Assembly (NCBI GenBank): GCA_036377075.1
Contig: DASUZB010000210.1
Span: forward strand, 1-37,408
From: DASUZB01 sp036377075
GTDB lineage: Bacteria > Actinomycetota > CALGFH01
Length of the DNA: 37,408 nucleotides
Reading direction: 5' to 3'
Part shown: positions 15,161-24,284 of the stretch, piece by piece
Position numbering within the stretch: the stretch's first letter is position 1
Layout of the letters: every line of letters begins with the position of its first letter
Made by a program: the position numbers and the translations under genes
The notes under the pieces: model-generated
What the model was told of the DNA's origin: nothing
What the model saw: the letters and a program-made list of their open reading frames with translations, nothing else
Databases searched by the model: none

Positions 15161-15257
15161 CGGCCCTCCCGCTGCCTGCCAGCCCCGACGTGCGACTGCC
15201 CGGTCGGTGCCGAATGGTACCGGCGCTCGGGGACACAGGTCCTCGCCACTAGGCACG

Positions 15258-15276
15258 GTACTGGACTGTCCAGTAC
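15258..15276. promoter_or_regulatory. Perfect 19-bp palindrome, likely TetR operator
   Basis: GTACTGGAC-T-GTCCAGTAC: two perfect 9-bp arms around one base, ending 26 bp before the TetR ATG and 98 bp from the divergent winged-helix gene. Size and symmetry are those of TetR-family operators. TACTAT (15274-15279) could be the -10 of the tetR promoter, so binding would repress it. Confidence 0.7.
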
Positions 15277-15302
15277 TATCTGACCGGCGGAGAGGAGGAC
15301 CC

Positions 15303-15935
15303 ATGACGCAGCAGGTCGCGGAGGGCCGCTCGGCGCGCAAGCGCAGGGACATCATGGAGGCGGCGACCACGCTGTTCCTGCGCAACGGTTACCTGGGCAC
15401 CAGCATGGACGAGGTCGCGGCGCTGGCCGCGGTCTCCAAGCAGACGGTCTACAAGCACTTCGCCGACAAGGAGCGGCTGTTCACCGACATCGTCCTGGGC
15501 GTCACCGGCGTGGCCGGCGAGTTCGTCGACGAGGTGGTCCGCACCCTGCCAGACAGCGACGACCTGGAGCGCGACCTGGTCGCGCTCGGCCGCCGCTACG
15601 TCGCGGCGGTGATGCAGCCGCAGGTGCTGCAGATGCGCCGGCTGCTGGTGGGGGAGTGCGCCCGCTTCCCGGCGCTGGCGCGCGCCTACTACGAGCGGGC
15701 GCCAGAGCGGACCATCGCCGCGCTGGCCGCGGCGTTCGGGCGGCTCGACGAGCGCGGGCTGCTGCACGTGGACGACCCGCAGCTCGCCGCCGGCCACTTC
15801 GCCTTCCTGGTCCTGGGGATGGCGCTGGACAGGGCGATGCTCTGCGGCGACGGCGAGGCCTTCGGCAGCGCCGAGCTCGAGCGCCTCGCCGACGCGGGGG
15901 TCCGCGCCTTCCTCGCCGCCTACGGCCGGCCCTGA
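15303..15935 (+). CDS. TetR/AcrR family transcriptional regulator
   Basis: 210 aa. The N-terminal helix-turn-helix spans about 12-58: RRDIMEAATTLFLRNGYLGTSMDEVAALAAVSKQTVYKHFADKERLF in family order, with the canonical YKHF. The C-terminal ligand/dimer domain (60-210) resembles TetR_C_33-type domains (MRRLLVGECARFPALARAYYERAPER). ATG at 15303 with a strong GGAGAGGAGG upstream. A perfect palindrome in its upstream region suggests autoregulation and possibly control of the divergent YcaQ/AlkZ-like gene; the inducer is unknown. Ends 4 bp from the convergent gntR. Confidence 0.93.
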   Translation: MTQQVAEGRSARKRRDIMEAATTLFLRNGYLGTSMDEVAALAAVSKQTVYKHFADKERLFTDIVLGVTGVAGEFVDEVVRTLPDSDDLERDLVALGRRYVAAVMQPQVLQMRRLLVGECARFPALARAYYERAPERTIAALAAAFGRLDERGLLHVDDPQLAAGHFAFLVLGMALDRAMLCGDGEAFGSAELERLADAGVRAFLAAYGRP

Positions 15936-15939
15936 CTGG

Positions 15940-16680
15940 TCAGCGGGTCACCAGCACGACCTCGAAGGAGTAGCGCGAGGCACGGTAGAGGTGGTCGCCG
16001 AGCTCGACCGCGCGGCCGCCGTCGTCGTAGGTGGTGCGCTGCATGGTCAGCAGCGGCTCGCCGGCGCGGACCTCGAGCAGCCGCGCCTCGGCGGCGCTGG
16101 CCGACCGCGCCCCGATCGTCTGCGAGGCCATGTGCAGCCGGATGCCGGCCGCGCGCATCAGCTGGTAGAGGCCGCCAAGCTCCAGCGCGTCCGCGGTGAG
16201 CTCGACCAGCCCGGCGGGCAGGTGGTTGCGCATGATCGCCAGCGGCTCGTCGCCGGCGTAGCGCAGCCGCTCGAGCGCCACCACCGGGCTGCCCGGCTCG
16301 ACCCGCAGCGCGTGGGCGACCGCGTCGGGCGCGGCCACGGTGCGCAGCGAGCGCACCGTGGTGCGCGGGTCCTGGCCGCTGGTGCTGAGGTCGTCCCAGA
16401 GGCTGGTGAGCTCGACCGGGCGGCGCACCTTCGGGTGCACCACCTGGGTGCCGATGCCGCGCTTGCGCACCAGGTAGCCGCGGTCGACCAGGTACTCGAT
16501 CGCCTTGCGCACGGTCGGGCGGGAGAGCCCGAGCCGGTCGGCGAGGGCGATCTCGTTGTCCAGGCGGCTGCCGGGGGCGAGCTCGCCGGACTGGATGGCC
16601 CGCTCGAGCTCCTGGGCCACCTGGTAGTAGAGCGGCACCGGGCTGCTCCGGTCCACCGGGATGGACGCCGGGGAGAGCAT
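15940..16680 (-). CDS. GntR-family regulator, HutC subfamily (probable inositol operon regulator)
   Basis: 246 aa. Winged helix at about 15-80 (PLYYQVAQELERAIQSGEL, LADRLGLSRPTVRKAIEYLVDRGYLVRKRGIGTQV) and a UTRA ligand-binding domain at about 100-240 (LERLRYAGDEPLAIMRNHLP; AGEPLLTMQRTTYDDGGRAVELGDHLYRASRYSF). HutC-type regulators bind sugar or amino acid derivatives through UTRA. The ATG at 16680 has GAGGAGG upstream; longer reading frames run into the promoter. It diverges from the iol operon across 144 bp that carry a dyad over the iol -35, so repression relieved by an inositol metabolite is the simplest model (inference). Confidence 0.92.
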   Translation of the reverse strand: MLSPASIPVDRSSPVPLYYQVAQELERAIQSGELAPGSRLDNEIALADRLGLSRPTVRKAIEYLVDRGYLVRKRGIGTQVVHPKVRRPVELTSLWDDLSTSGQDPRTTVRSLRTVAAPDAVAHALRVEPGSPVVALERLRYAGDEPLAIMRNHLPAGLVELTADALELGGLYQLMRAAGIRLHMASQTIGARSASAAEARLLEVRAGEPLLTMQRTTYDDGGRAVELGDHLYRASRYSFEVVLVTR

Positions 16681-16736
16681 CTCGGCCTCCTCTCGCACCT
16701 GCCGGCGGGGCGTCGGTCGGGGTACAGATGTAAGTA

Positions 16737-16757
16737 TGTCAGTACAAAATATTGACA
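16737..16757. promoter_or_regulatory. Inverted repeat, candidate operator of the GntR regulator
   Basis: TGTCA (16737-16741) and TGACA (16753-16757) flank 11 bp of AT-rich sequence. The right half-site lies within the -35 of the iol promoter. Direct GTACA repeats at 16722, 16742 and 16774 add to the patterning. This ~60-bp AT-rich island is unique in the neighbourhood. Confidence 0.5.
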
Positions 16758-16780
16758 GTATTCCTATATGAGCGTACAAC
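16752..16780 (+). promoter_or_regulatory. Sigma70-type promoter of the iol operon
   Basis: Consensus TTGACA (16752-16757), exactly 17 bp, then TACAAC (16775-16780; 4/6 to TATAAT). Transcription would begin near 16787, leaving a ~38-nt leader before the iolG ATG at 16825. Confidence 0.65.
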
Positions 16781-16824
16781 GAGCCTCCCACGGTGAACAG
16801 GTGCCGTCACGCACGGAGGCGGGC

Positions 16825-17820
16825 ATGCGGGTGGGGCTCGTCGGAGTCGGCCGGATCGGCGTCCTTCACGCCGAGACCCTGGCCGGCAACCCCCAGGTCA
16901 CCCAGCTCCGCATCGCCGACGCCGACGTCGCCAGGGCGCGCGAGGTCGCCGACAAGCTCGGCGCCACCGTCACCGGCCTGGACGAGCTGTTCTCCGGCGC
17001 GGTCGACGCGCTGGTCGTCGCGGCCGCCACCGGCGCCCACGCCGAGCTGGTGCAGCGCGGCGCGGCGGCCGGGCTGCCGGTGTTCTGCGAGAAGCCGCTG
17101 GCCGCCGACGTGGCCGGCACCCGCCAGGTGCTCGACCGGGTCGCCGCCGCCGGGACCTCCCTCCAGGTCGGCTTCCAGCGCCGCTTCGACGCCGGCTACC
17201 GCGCCGTCCGCGAGGCGGTCCGCTGCGGCAGGCTCGGCTGGCTGCACACCCTGCGCGCCACCACCGCCGACCCGGCGCCGCCGCCCGAGGCCTACATCCG
17301 CACCTCCGGCGGCATCTACCGCGACTGCCACATCCACGACTTCGACGCCATCCGCTTCGTCACCGGCCGCGAGGTCGAGACCGTCTACGCCGCCGGCGCC
17401 AACCGCGGCGACGGCTTCTTCGCCCGCGCCGGCGACGTGGACACCTCGGCGGTGCTGCTCACCCTCGACGACGGCACCCTCGGGGTGGTCACCGGCGGCC
17501 GCTACAACGGCGGCGGCTACGACGCCCGCCTCGAGGTCGCCGGCAGCGAGGGCGCGCTGGTCGCCGGGCTGGACGAGCGCGCCCCGCTGCGCTCCGCCGA
17601 GCCGGGCGTGCGCTGGCCGCCGGGGCAGCCCTACGCGAGCTTCTTCGAGCGCTTCCGCCGCGCCTACGTCGCCGAGCTGGGCGAGTTCCTCGACCACGCG
17701 CTCGGCCGGATCCCCAACCCCTGCCCGGCGGAGGAGGCGCTGGAGGCCCTCTACGTCGCCGAGGCCGCCGAGCGCTCGCGCGCCGAGGGCCGGCCCGTCC
17801 GCGTCAGCGAGGTGCGCTGA
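16825..17820 (+). CDS. iolG: Inositol 2-dehydrogenase (Gfo/Idh/MocA family)
   Basis: 331 aa, usual size. NAD(P)-dependent oxidation of myo-inositol to 2-keto-myo-inositol (scyllo-inosose), first step of inositol catabolism. N-terminal Rossmann motif GVGRIG at 7-12, the EKP motif with catalytic Lys90, and Asp167 and His171 in YRDCHIHDFDAIRF, matching the Lys-Asp-His set of Bacillus IDH. The ATG at 16825 is chosen because GGAGG lies 5 bp upstream; the ATG at 16768 would start inside the promoter. First gene of the operon; its TGA shares one base with the next ATG. Other inositol stereoisomers or sugars are possible substrates, but context favours inositol. Confidence 0.92.
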   Translation: MRVGLVGVGRIGVLHAETLAGNPQVTQLRIADADVARAREVADKLGATVTGLDELFSGAVDALVVAAATGAHAELVQRGAAAGLPVFCEKPLAADVAGTRQVLDRVAAAGTSLQVGFQRRFDAGYRAVREAVRCGRLGWLHTLRATTADPAPPPEAYIRTSGGIYRDCHIHDFDAIRFVTGREVETVYAAGANRGDGFFARAGDVDTSAVLLTLDDGTLGVVTGGRYNGGGYDARLEVAGSEGALVAGLDERAPLRSAEPGVRWPPGQPYASFFERFRRAYVAELGEFLDHALGRIPNPCPAEEALEALYVAEAAERSRAEGRPVRVSEVR

Positions 17821-18686
17821 TGCGCGTCGCCGGCGCGCCGATCTCGTGGGGCGTCTGCGAGGTGCCGGGCTGGGGCCACCAGCTCGCCCCCGACCGGGTG
17901 CTCGGCGAGGTGCGCGCCCTCGGCCTGGCCGCCACCGAGCTCGGCCCCGCCGGCTTCCTGCCGGGCGACCCGCGCGAGGCCGCCGGCCTGCTCGATGCGT
18001 ACGGGATCGCCGCGGTCGGCGGCTTCGTCCCGCTGGTGCTGCACGACCGCGACGGCGACGAGCTGCTGGCCAGGCTCGCGCCGCTGCTCGACGCGTACGC
18101 GGTGCTCGGGGCCGGCACGTTGGTGCTGGCCGCCGTCGGCGGCCAGGACGGCTACGACCGGCGCGTGCGGCTCGACGACGGCCAGTGGCGCTCGCTGCTG
18201 GCCAACCTCGACCGGGTGGCGGCGGCCGCGGCCGCGCGCGGCGTGGTGGCGACCCTGCACCCCCACGTCGGCACGGTGGTGGAACGCCCCGACGAGGTGC
18301 ACCGCGTGCTGGGCGGCTGCGCCATCCGGCTGTGCCTGGACACCGGGCACCTGCTGGTCGGCGGCGGCGACCCGGTCGAGCTGGCGGCCAAGGCCGGCGA
18401 CCGCGTCGCCCACGCCCACCTCAAGGACGTCGACGGCGCGCTCGCCGGGGCGGTGCGGCGCGGCGAGCGCGGCTACGCCGAGGCGGTCAGGCAGGGCATG
18501 TTCCGGCCCCTGGGCCAGGGCGACCTCGACGTCGCCGGCGTGGTCGCCGGCCTCGATGCCGCCGGCTACCGCGGCTGGTACGTGCTCGAGCAGGACACCA
18601 TGCTCGACGAGGAGCCCGCGCCCGGCGCGGGTCCCATCGCCGACGTGCGCGCCAGCCTCGACTTCCTCGCGGGGCTGGCGGCATGA
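17820..18686 (+). CDS. iolE: IolE-like inosose dehydratase (xylose isomerase-like TIM barrel)
   Basis: 288 aa TIM-barrel protein of the xylose isomerase/endonuclease IV-like superfamily. The N-terminus GAPISWGVCEVPGWG and following ALGLAATELGPAGFLP resemble IolE. Metal-site candidates along the barrel: CLDTGHLLVGGGDP (about 165-178), HAHLKDV (about 198-204) and YVLEQDTML (about 257-265). By position between iolG and iolC it should dehydrate 2-keto-myo-inositol to the diketone THcHDO. IolH/IolI-like isomerase function is the alternative, since the family is hard to separate by eye. Starts within the iolG stop (TGATG) and overlaps iolC by 4 bp. Confidence 0.82.
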   Translation: MRVAGAPISWGVCEVPGWGHQLAPDRVLGEVRALGLAATELGPAGFLPGDPREAAGLLDAYGIAAVGGFVPLVLHDRDGDELLARLAPLLDAYAVLGAGTLVLAAVGGQDGYDRRVRLDDGQWRSLLANLDRVAAAAAARGVVATLHPHVGTVVERPDEVHRVLGGCAIRLCLDTGHLLVGGGDPVELAAKAGDRVAHAHLKDVDGALAGAVRRGERGYAEAVRQGMFRPLGQGDLDVAGVVAGLDAAGYRGWYVLEQDTMLDEEPAPGAGPIADVRASLDFLAGLAA

Positions 18687-19639
18687 ACGCCGCGGCGTTC
18701 GACGTCCTCACCATGGGGCGCATCGGCGTTGACGTCTACCCGCTGCAGGTCGGCGTGTCCCTGCGCGAGGTCGAGACGTTCGGCAAGTACCTCGGCGGCA
18801 GCGCCACCAACGTGGCGGTGGCGGCGGCCCGCCACGGCCGCCGCAGCGCGGTGATCACCCGCACCGGCGAGGACCCCTTCGGCCAGTACCTCCACGACGC
18901 GCTGCGCCGCTTCGGCGTCGACGACCGCTGGGTCAGCGCGGTGCCGGGCCTGCCGACGCCGGTGACCTTCTGCGAGATCTTCCCGCCCGACCACTTCCCG
19001 ATCTACTTCTACCGCTGGCCCAAGGCACCGGACCTGGAGATCCGCGCCGACGAGCTCGACCTCGACGCGATCAGGGCGGCGCGGATCTTCTGGGTGACCG
19101 TCACCGGCCTGTGCGCCGAGCCGAGCCGCGGCGCCACCCTGGCGGCCCTCGAGGCCAGGGGGAAGTCGGGCCTGACCGTGCTCGACCTCGACTACCGCCC
19201 GATCTTCTGGCCCTCCCGCGAGGAGGCGCGGCGCTGGGTGCAACAGGCGCTCGGGCACGTCAACGTCGCGGTCGGCAACCTCGACGAGTGCCACACCGCG
19301 GTCGGCCTGCGCGAGCCGAAGGCGGCCGCCGACGCCCTGCGCGACCACGGCGTCGAGGTGGTGGTCGTGAAGCAGGGCCCCGAGGGCGTGCTGGCCGCCG
19401 ACGCCCACACCGAGGTCCGGGTCCCGCCGCTGCCGGTCGAGGTGGTCAACGGCATCGGCGCCGGCGACGCCTTCGGCGGGGCGCTCTGCCACGGCCTGCT
19501 GGCCGGCTGGGAGCTGGAACGGGTGATGCGCTTCGCCAACGCCGCCGGCGCGATCGTCGCCTCGCGGCTGGCCTGCGCCGACGCCATGCCCGACAGCGCC
19601 GAGGTCGAGGCCCTCATGCAGGAGATCCCCGGTGCGTGA
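18683..19639 (+). CDS. iolC: 5-dehydro-2-deoxygluconokinase (PfkB family)
   Basis: 318 aa. Ribokinase/PfkB sugar kinase: substrate-binding GGSATNVAVAAARHG at 38-52, the IolC-typical FYRWPKAPDL near 109-118, LDLDYRPIFWPS at 167-178, NLDE at 199-202, VVKQGPEGV, and the C-terminal signature NGIGAGDAFGGAL with catalytic base Asp262. Phosphorylates 2-deoxy-5-keto-gluconate to its 6-phosphate. Unlike many proteobacterial versions it is not fused to a DUF2090 aldolase-like domain; a separate aldolase-like gene follows instead. Start ATG in ATGA overlap with the preceding stop; its own stop lies 8 bp inside the next gene. Confidence 0.94.
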   Translation: MNAAAFDVLTMGRIGVDVYPLQVGVSLREVETFGKYLGGSATNVAVAAARHGRRSAVITRTGEDPFGQYLHDALRRFGVDDRWVSAVPGLPTPVTFCEIFPPDHFPIYFYRWPKAPDLEIRADELDLDAIRAARIFWVTVTGLCAEPSRGATLAALEARGKSGLTVLDLDYRPIFWPSREEARRWVQQALGHVNVAVGNLDECHTAVGLREPKAAADALRDHGVEVVVVKQGPEGVLAADAHTEVRVPPLPVEVVNGIGAGDAFGGALCHGLLAGWELERVMRFANAAGAIVASRLACADAMPDSAEVEALMQEIPGA

Positions 19640-20522
19640 GGACCGCTACCGCGCGGTCGTCGAGGCCCGCGCCCGGCGGCCCGAGGCGATCGCCGAGGCG
19701 GCGGCCGCGCGGCGGCAGCCCGCCTCGCTGCTCGACCGCGACGGCAAGCTGCTGGTCGTCGCGGCCGACCACCCGGCGCGGGGCGCGCTGCGCGCCGGCA
19801 GGCGCCCGCTGGCCATGGCCGACCGCGCCGGGCTGCTCGACCGGCTCTGCGTGGCGCTGTCGCGGCCCGGCGTCGGCGGCGTCCTGGGCACCCCCGACGT
19901 CCTCGAGGACCTGCTGCTGCTCGGCGCCCTCGACGGCAAGGTGGTGCTCGGCTCGATGAACCGGGGCGGCCTGGCCGGCACCGTCTTCGAGGTCGACGAC
20001 CGCTTCACCGCCTACGACGCCGCCGCCATCGCCGCCGCCGGCTTCCAGGGCGGCAAGATGCTGCTGCGGATCGACCCCGACGACCCGGCGACCGCGACCA
20101 CCGTCGAGGCCTGCGGCCGCGCCGTCGCCGCGCTGGCGGGAGCGGACCTGCTGGCGCTGGTGGAGCCGTTCATCGTCCACCGCGTCGACGGCCGCCTGCG
20201 CCCCGAGCTCACCCCGGAGGCGATGATCCGCGCCGTCACCGTCGCCGCCGGCCTCGGCACCACCTCCGCCCGCACCTGGCTGAAGGTGCCGGTGGTCGCC
20301 CAGATGGAGCGGGTCATGGCCGCCACCACCCTGCCGGCGTTGCTGCTCGGCGGCGAGGTCGGCGACGCGCAGGAGGCCGCCTTCGCGGGCTGGCGCAAGG
20401 CGCTGGCGCTGCCGACGGTCCACGGCCTGGTGGTCGGCCGGGCGCTGCTGTACCCGCCCGACGACGACGTCGCCGCGGTGGTCGACGCGGCCGCGGCGCT
20501 TCTCCGGGAGGAGGTCACGTGA
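19632..20522 (+). CDS. Cgl0158-like (beta/alpha)8 aldolase, probable DKGP aldolase
   Basis: 296 aa. Class I aldolase-like barrel of the kind found in actinobacterial inositol clusters (Cgl0158 family in Corynebacterium, from memory). Candidate active-site residues: Asp46 in AADHPARG, Lys142 in GFQGGKMLLRID and Lys218 in TWLKVPVV, the last a plausible Schiff-base lysine. LGTPDVLEDLLLLGALDGKVVLGSMNRGGL at about 85-114 is characteristic. By pathway logic it would split 2-deoxy-5-keto-gluconate 6-phosphate into dihydroxyacetone phosphate and malonate semialdehyde, the IolJ step; no classic class II IolJ is in the window. GTG start overlapping iolC by 8 bp; 4-bp GTGA overlap with iolB. Confidence 0.85.
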   Translation: MREDRYRAVVEARARRPEAIAEAAAARRQPASLLDRDGKLLVVAADHPARGALRAGRRPLAMADRAGLLDRLCVALSRPGVGGVLGTPDVLEDLLLLGALDGKVVLGSMNRGGLAGTVFEVDDRFTAYDAAAIAAAGFQGGKMLLRIDPDDPATATTVEACGRAVAALAGADLLALVEPFIVHRVDGRLRPELTPEAMIRAVTVAAGLGTTSARTWLKVPVVAQMERVMAATTLPALLLGGEVGDAQEAAFAGWRKALALPTVHGLVVGRALLYPPDDDVAAVVDAAAALLREEVT

Positions 20523-21405
20523 ACGGCAAGCAGCACCAGCCGCGGGGGAGCAGCGCCGACGGCGCGTTCGCCGCGGTGGTCACCCCGGAGCAGGCCGGCT
20601 GGGCCTTCAGCGGCCTGCGCGTGCTGCGGCTCGCTCCCGGGCGGCGGGAGGTCCTCGCCAGCGGCGAGGACGAGCTGCTGGTCCTGCCGCTGGCCGGCGG
20701 CTGCGTGGTCGACTGCGACGGCGAGCGCTTCGAGCTGCGGGGCCGTGCCAGCGTCTTCGACCGCGTCAGCGACTTCGCCTACGTGCCGCGCGACGCGCGC
20801 GTGGAGGTCGCCTCGGCGGGCGGCGGCCGCTTCGCGCTGCCGTCGGCGCGGGCGCGGCGGCGGCTGCCCGCCCGCTACGGCGCCGCCGAGGACGTCCCGG
20901 TCGAGCTGCGCGGCGCCGGCCAGGCCAGCCGCCAGGTCAACAACTTCTGCACGCCGGAGGCGTTCGAGGCCGACCGGCTGATCGCCGTCGAGGTGCTCAC
21001 CCCCGGCGGCAACTGGTCCTCCTACCCGCCCCACAAGCACGACGAGCGCCGCGACGGCGAAGTCGAGCTCGAAGAGATCTACTACTTCGAGATCGCGCGC
21101 AGCCCGCAGGGCGGCGACGGCCTCGGCTTCCACCGCGTCTACGGCTCCGGGCCGGACCGGCGCATCGACGTCCGCGCGGAGGTGCGCGGCGGCGACGTGG
21201 TGCTGGTGCCGTACGGCTGGCACGGGCCGTCCGCGGCCGCGCCCGGCTACGACATGTACTACCTCAACGTCATGGCCGGCCCCGGGCCGGAGCGGGCGTG
21301 GCGCTTCTGCGACGACCCCGCCCACGCCTGGGTCCGCGGCACCTGGGCCGGCACCCCGGTCGACCCGCGGCTGCCCATGACGAGCTCATCGGGAAGGGAG
21401 GCGTG

Positions 21406-21406
<1 letters not shown>
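20519..21406 (+). CDS. iolB: 5-deoxy-glucuronate isomerase
   Basis: 295 aa bicupin, normal length. Converts 5-deoxy-D-glucuronate to 2-deoxy-5-keto-D-gluconate. The metal site lies in the second cupin: YPPHKHDE at 169-176 (His172, His174), Glu185 in ELEEIYYF and the His of PYGWHGPS (about 240). RVYGSGPDRRIDV and YYLNVMAGP are also IolB-typical. GTG at 20519, with GGGAGG just upstream, overlaps the previous stop (GTGA). The stop overlaps the iolD ATG by one base. Confidence 0.94.
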
Positions 21407-23274
<1,868 letters not shown>

Positions 23275-23302
23275 GGGAGTGGCGGCGGCGGGTGGACCCG
23301 GC

Positions 23303-23319
23303 GGTGGGCCGTGCCCACC
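23303..23319 (+). terminator. Short hairpin after iolD
   Basis: GGTGGGC-CGT-GCCCACC, perfect 7-bp arms and 3-nt loop, 28 bp after the iolD stop. No T run follows. It could terminate or attenuate the iol transcript before the lactonase gene. Confidence 0.4.
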
Positions 23320-23407
23320 CGGCCCGGTCATGTCGAAACCGGCCCGCCGGCTTCTACAGGTATGACGAGCGGCGCCCACCGGGCGCCCCCGAGCCGAGGA
23401 GCCGTCG

Positions 23408-24217
23408 ATGCCCGAGCCCACGATCCTGCTGACCGGACTGGCCATCGGTGAGTCGCCACGCTGGCACGACGGCCGCCTGTGGCTGGCCAACTGGGGCACG
23501 CAGGAGGTCGTCGCCGTCGACCTGGACGGCAACCACGAGGTGGTGGCCCACGTGCCGACCACCATCCCGTACTCGATCGACTGGCTGCCCGACGGTCGCC
23601 TGCTGGCCGTGTCGGGGCCGGAGGCGCTGCTGCTGCGGCAGGAGCCCGACGGCTCGCTGGTGACCCACGCCGACCTCGGCGGCCTGGACTCCATGTTCAA
23701 CGAGCTGGTGGTCGACGGCCGCGGCAACGCCTACGTCAACGGCGGCGTCGTCGTGCTGGTCACCCCGGACGGCGCGGCCCGCCAGGTCGCCGACGGCCTC
23801 GCCTTCGGCAACGGCATGGCGGTGACGCCCGACGACGCCACGCTGATCGTCGCCGAGTCCCACGGCAACCGGCTCACGGCGTTCGATATCCGGGCCGACG
23901 GCGGCCTGTCGAACCGGCGCGTCTGGGCCGACCTCGCCGGCGGGTCCCCCGACGGCATCTGCCTGGACGCCGACGGCGCCGCCTGGTACGCCGACGTCCC
24001 CAACAAGCGCTGCGTCCGCGTCCGCGAGGGCGGCGAGGTGCTCGAGACCATCCAGCTCGACCGCGGCTGCTTCGCCTGCATGCTCGGCGGCCCCGACGGC
24101 CGCACGCTGTTCATGCTCGCCGCCGAGTGGCACGGCATGGACGACATCGACTTCAGCGCCCGGACCGGCCAGGTCCTGACCGCCCCGGCGCCCACCCCGG
24201 GCGCCGGCTGGCCGTAG
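23408..24217 (+). CDS. SMP-30/gluconolactonase-like protein
   Basis: 269 aa six-bladed beta-propeller. The divalent-metal ligands of SMP-30 lactonases fit: Glu15 in IGESPRW, Asn98 in SMFNELVVDG, Asn135 in FGNGMAVTPD and Asp182 in GSPDGICLDADG. It would hydrolyse sugar lactones or related esters. No signal peptide. ATG at 23408 after GAGGAGCCG. It follows the iol operon on the same strand but after a 133-bp gap and hairpin, so it may be separately transcribed. A lactonase is not required in the standard inositol pathway, so it may serve a side branch (for example inositol- or aldose-derived lactones; inference). Confidence 0.92.
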   Translation: MPEPTILLTGLAIGESPRWHDGRLWLANWGTQEVVAVDLDGNHEVVAHVPTTIPYSIDWLPDGRLLAVSGPEALLLRQEPDGSLVTHADLGGLDSMFNELVVDGRGNAYVNGGVVVLVTPDGAARQVADGLAFGNGMAVTPDDATLIVAESHGNRLTAFDIRADGGLSNRRVWADLAGGSPDGICLDADGAAWYADVPNKRCVRVREGGEVLETIQLDRGCFACMLGGPDGRTLFMLAAEWHGMDDIDFSARTGQVLTAPAPTPGAGWP

Positions 24218-24284
24218 GGAGCCGGCGTTGACACGGGTGATCTCGTACGCCGATGTCGCACGGCAACCGCAAGCTGTTCGGCGA

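Noticed and set aside
16793..19639. 948-codon open frame across the iol region
   Set aside because: Its first ~630 codons are an Arg/Pro/Ala-rich out-of-frame reading of iolG and the iolE-like gene. Only its end, which is iolC itself, has real motifs.
21298..21405. Longer N-terminus for iolD
   Set aside because: The extra codons are Arg/Pro-rich shadow of iolB; the ATG at 21406 has a strong ribosome-binding site and the family N-terminus.
24228..24233. TTGACA between lactonase and peroxidase genes
   Set aside because: Located between convergent 3' ends with no -10 at 16-18 bp and no gene to drive.
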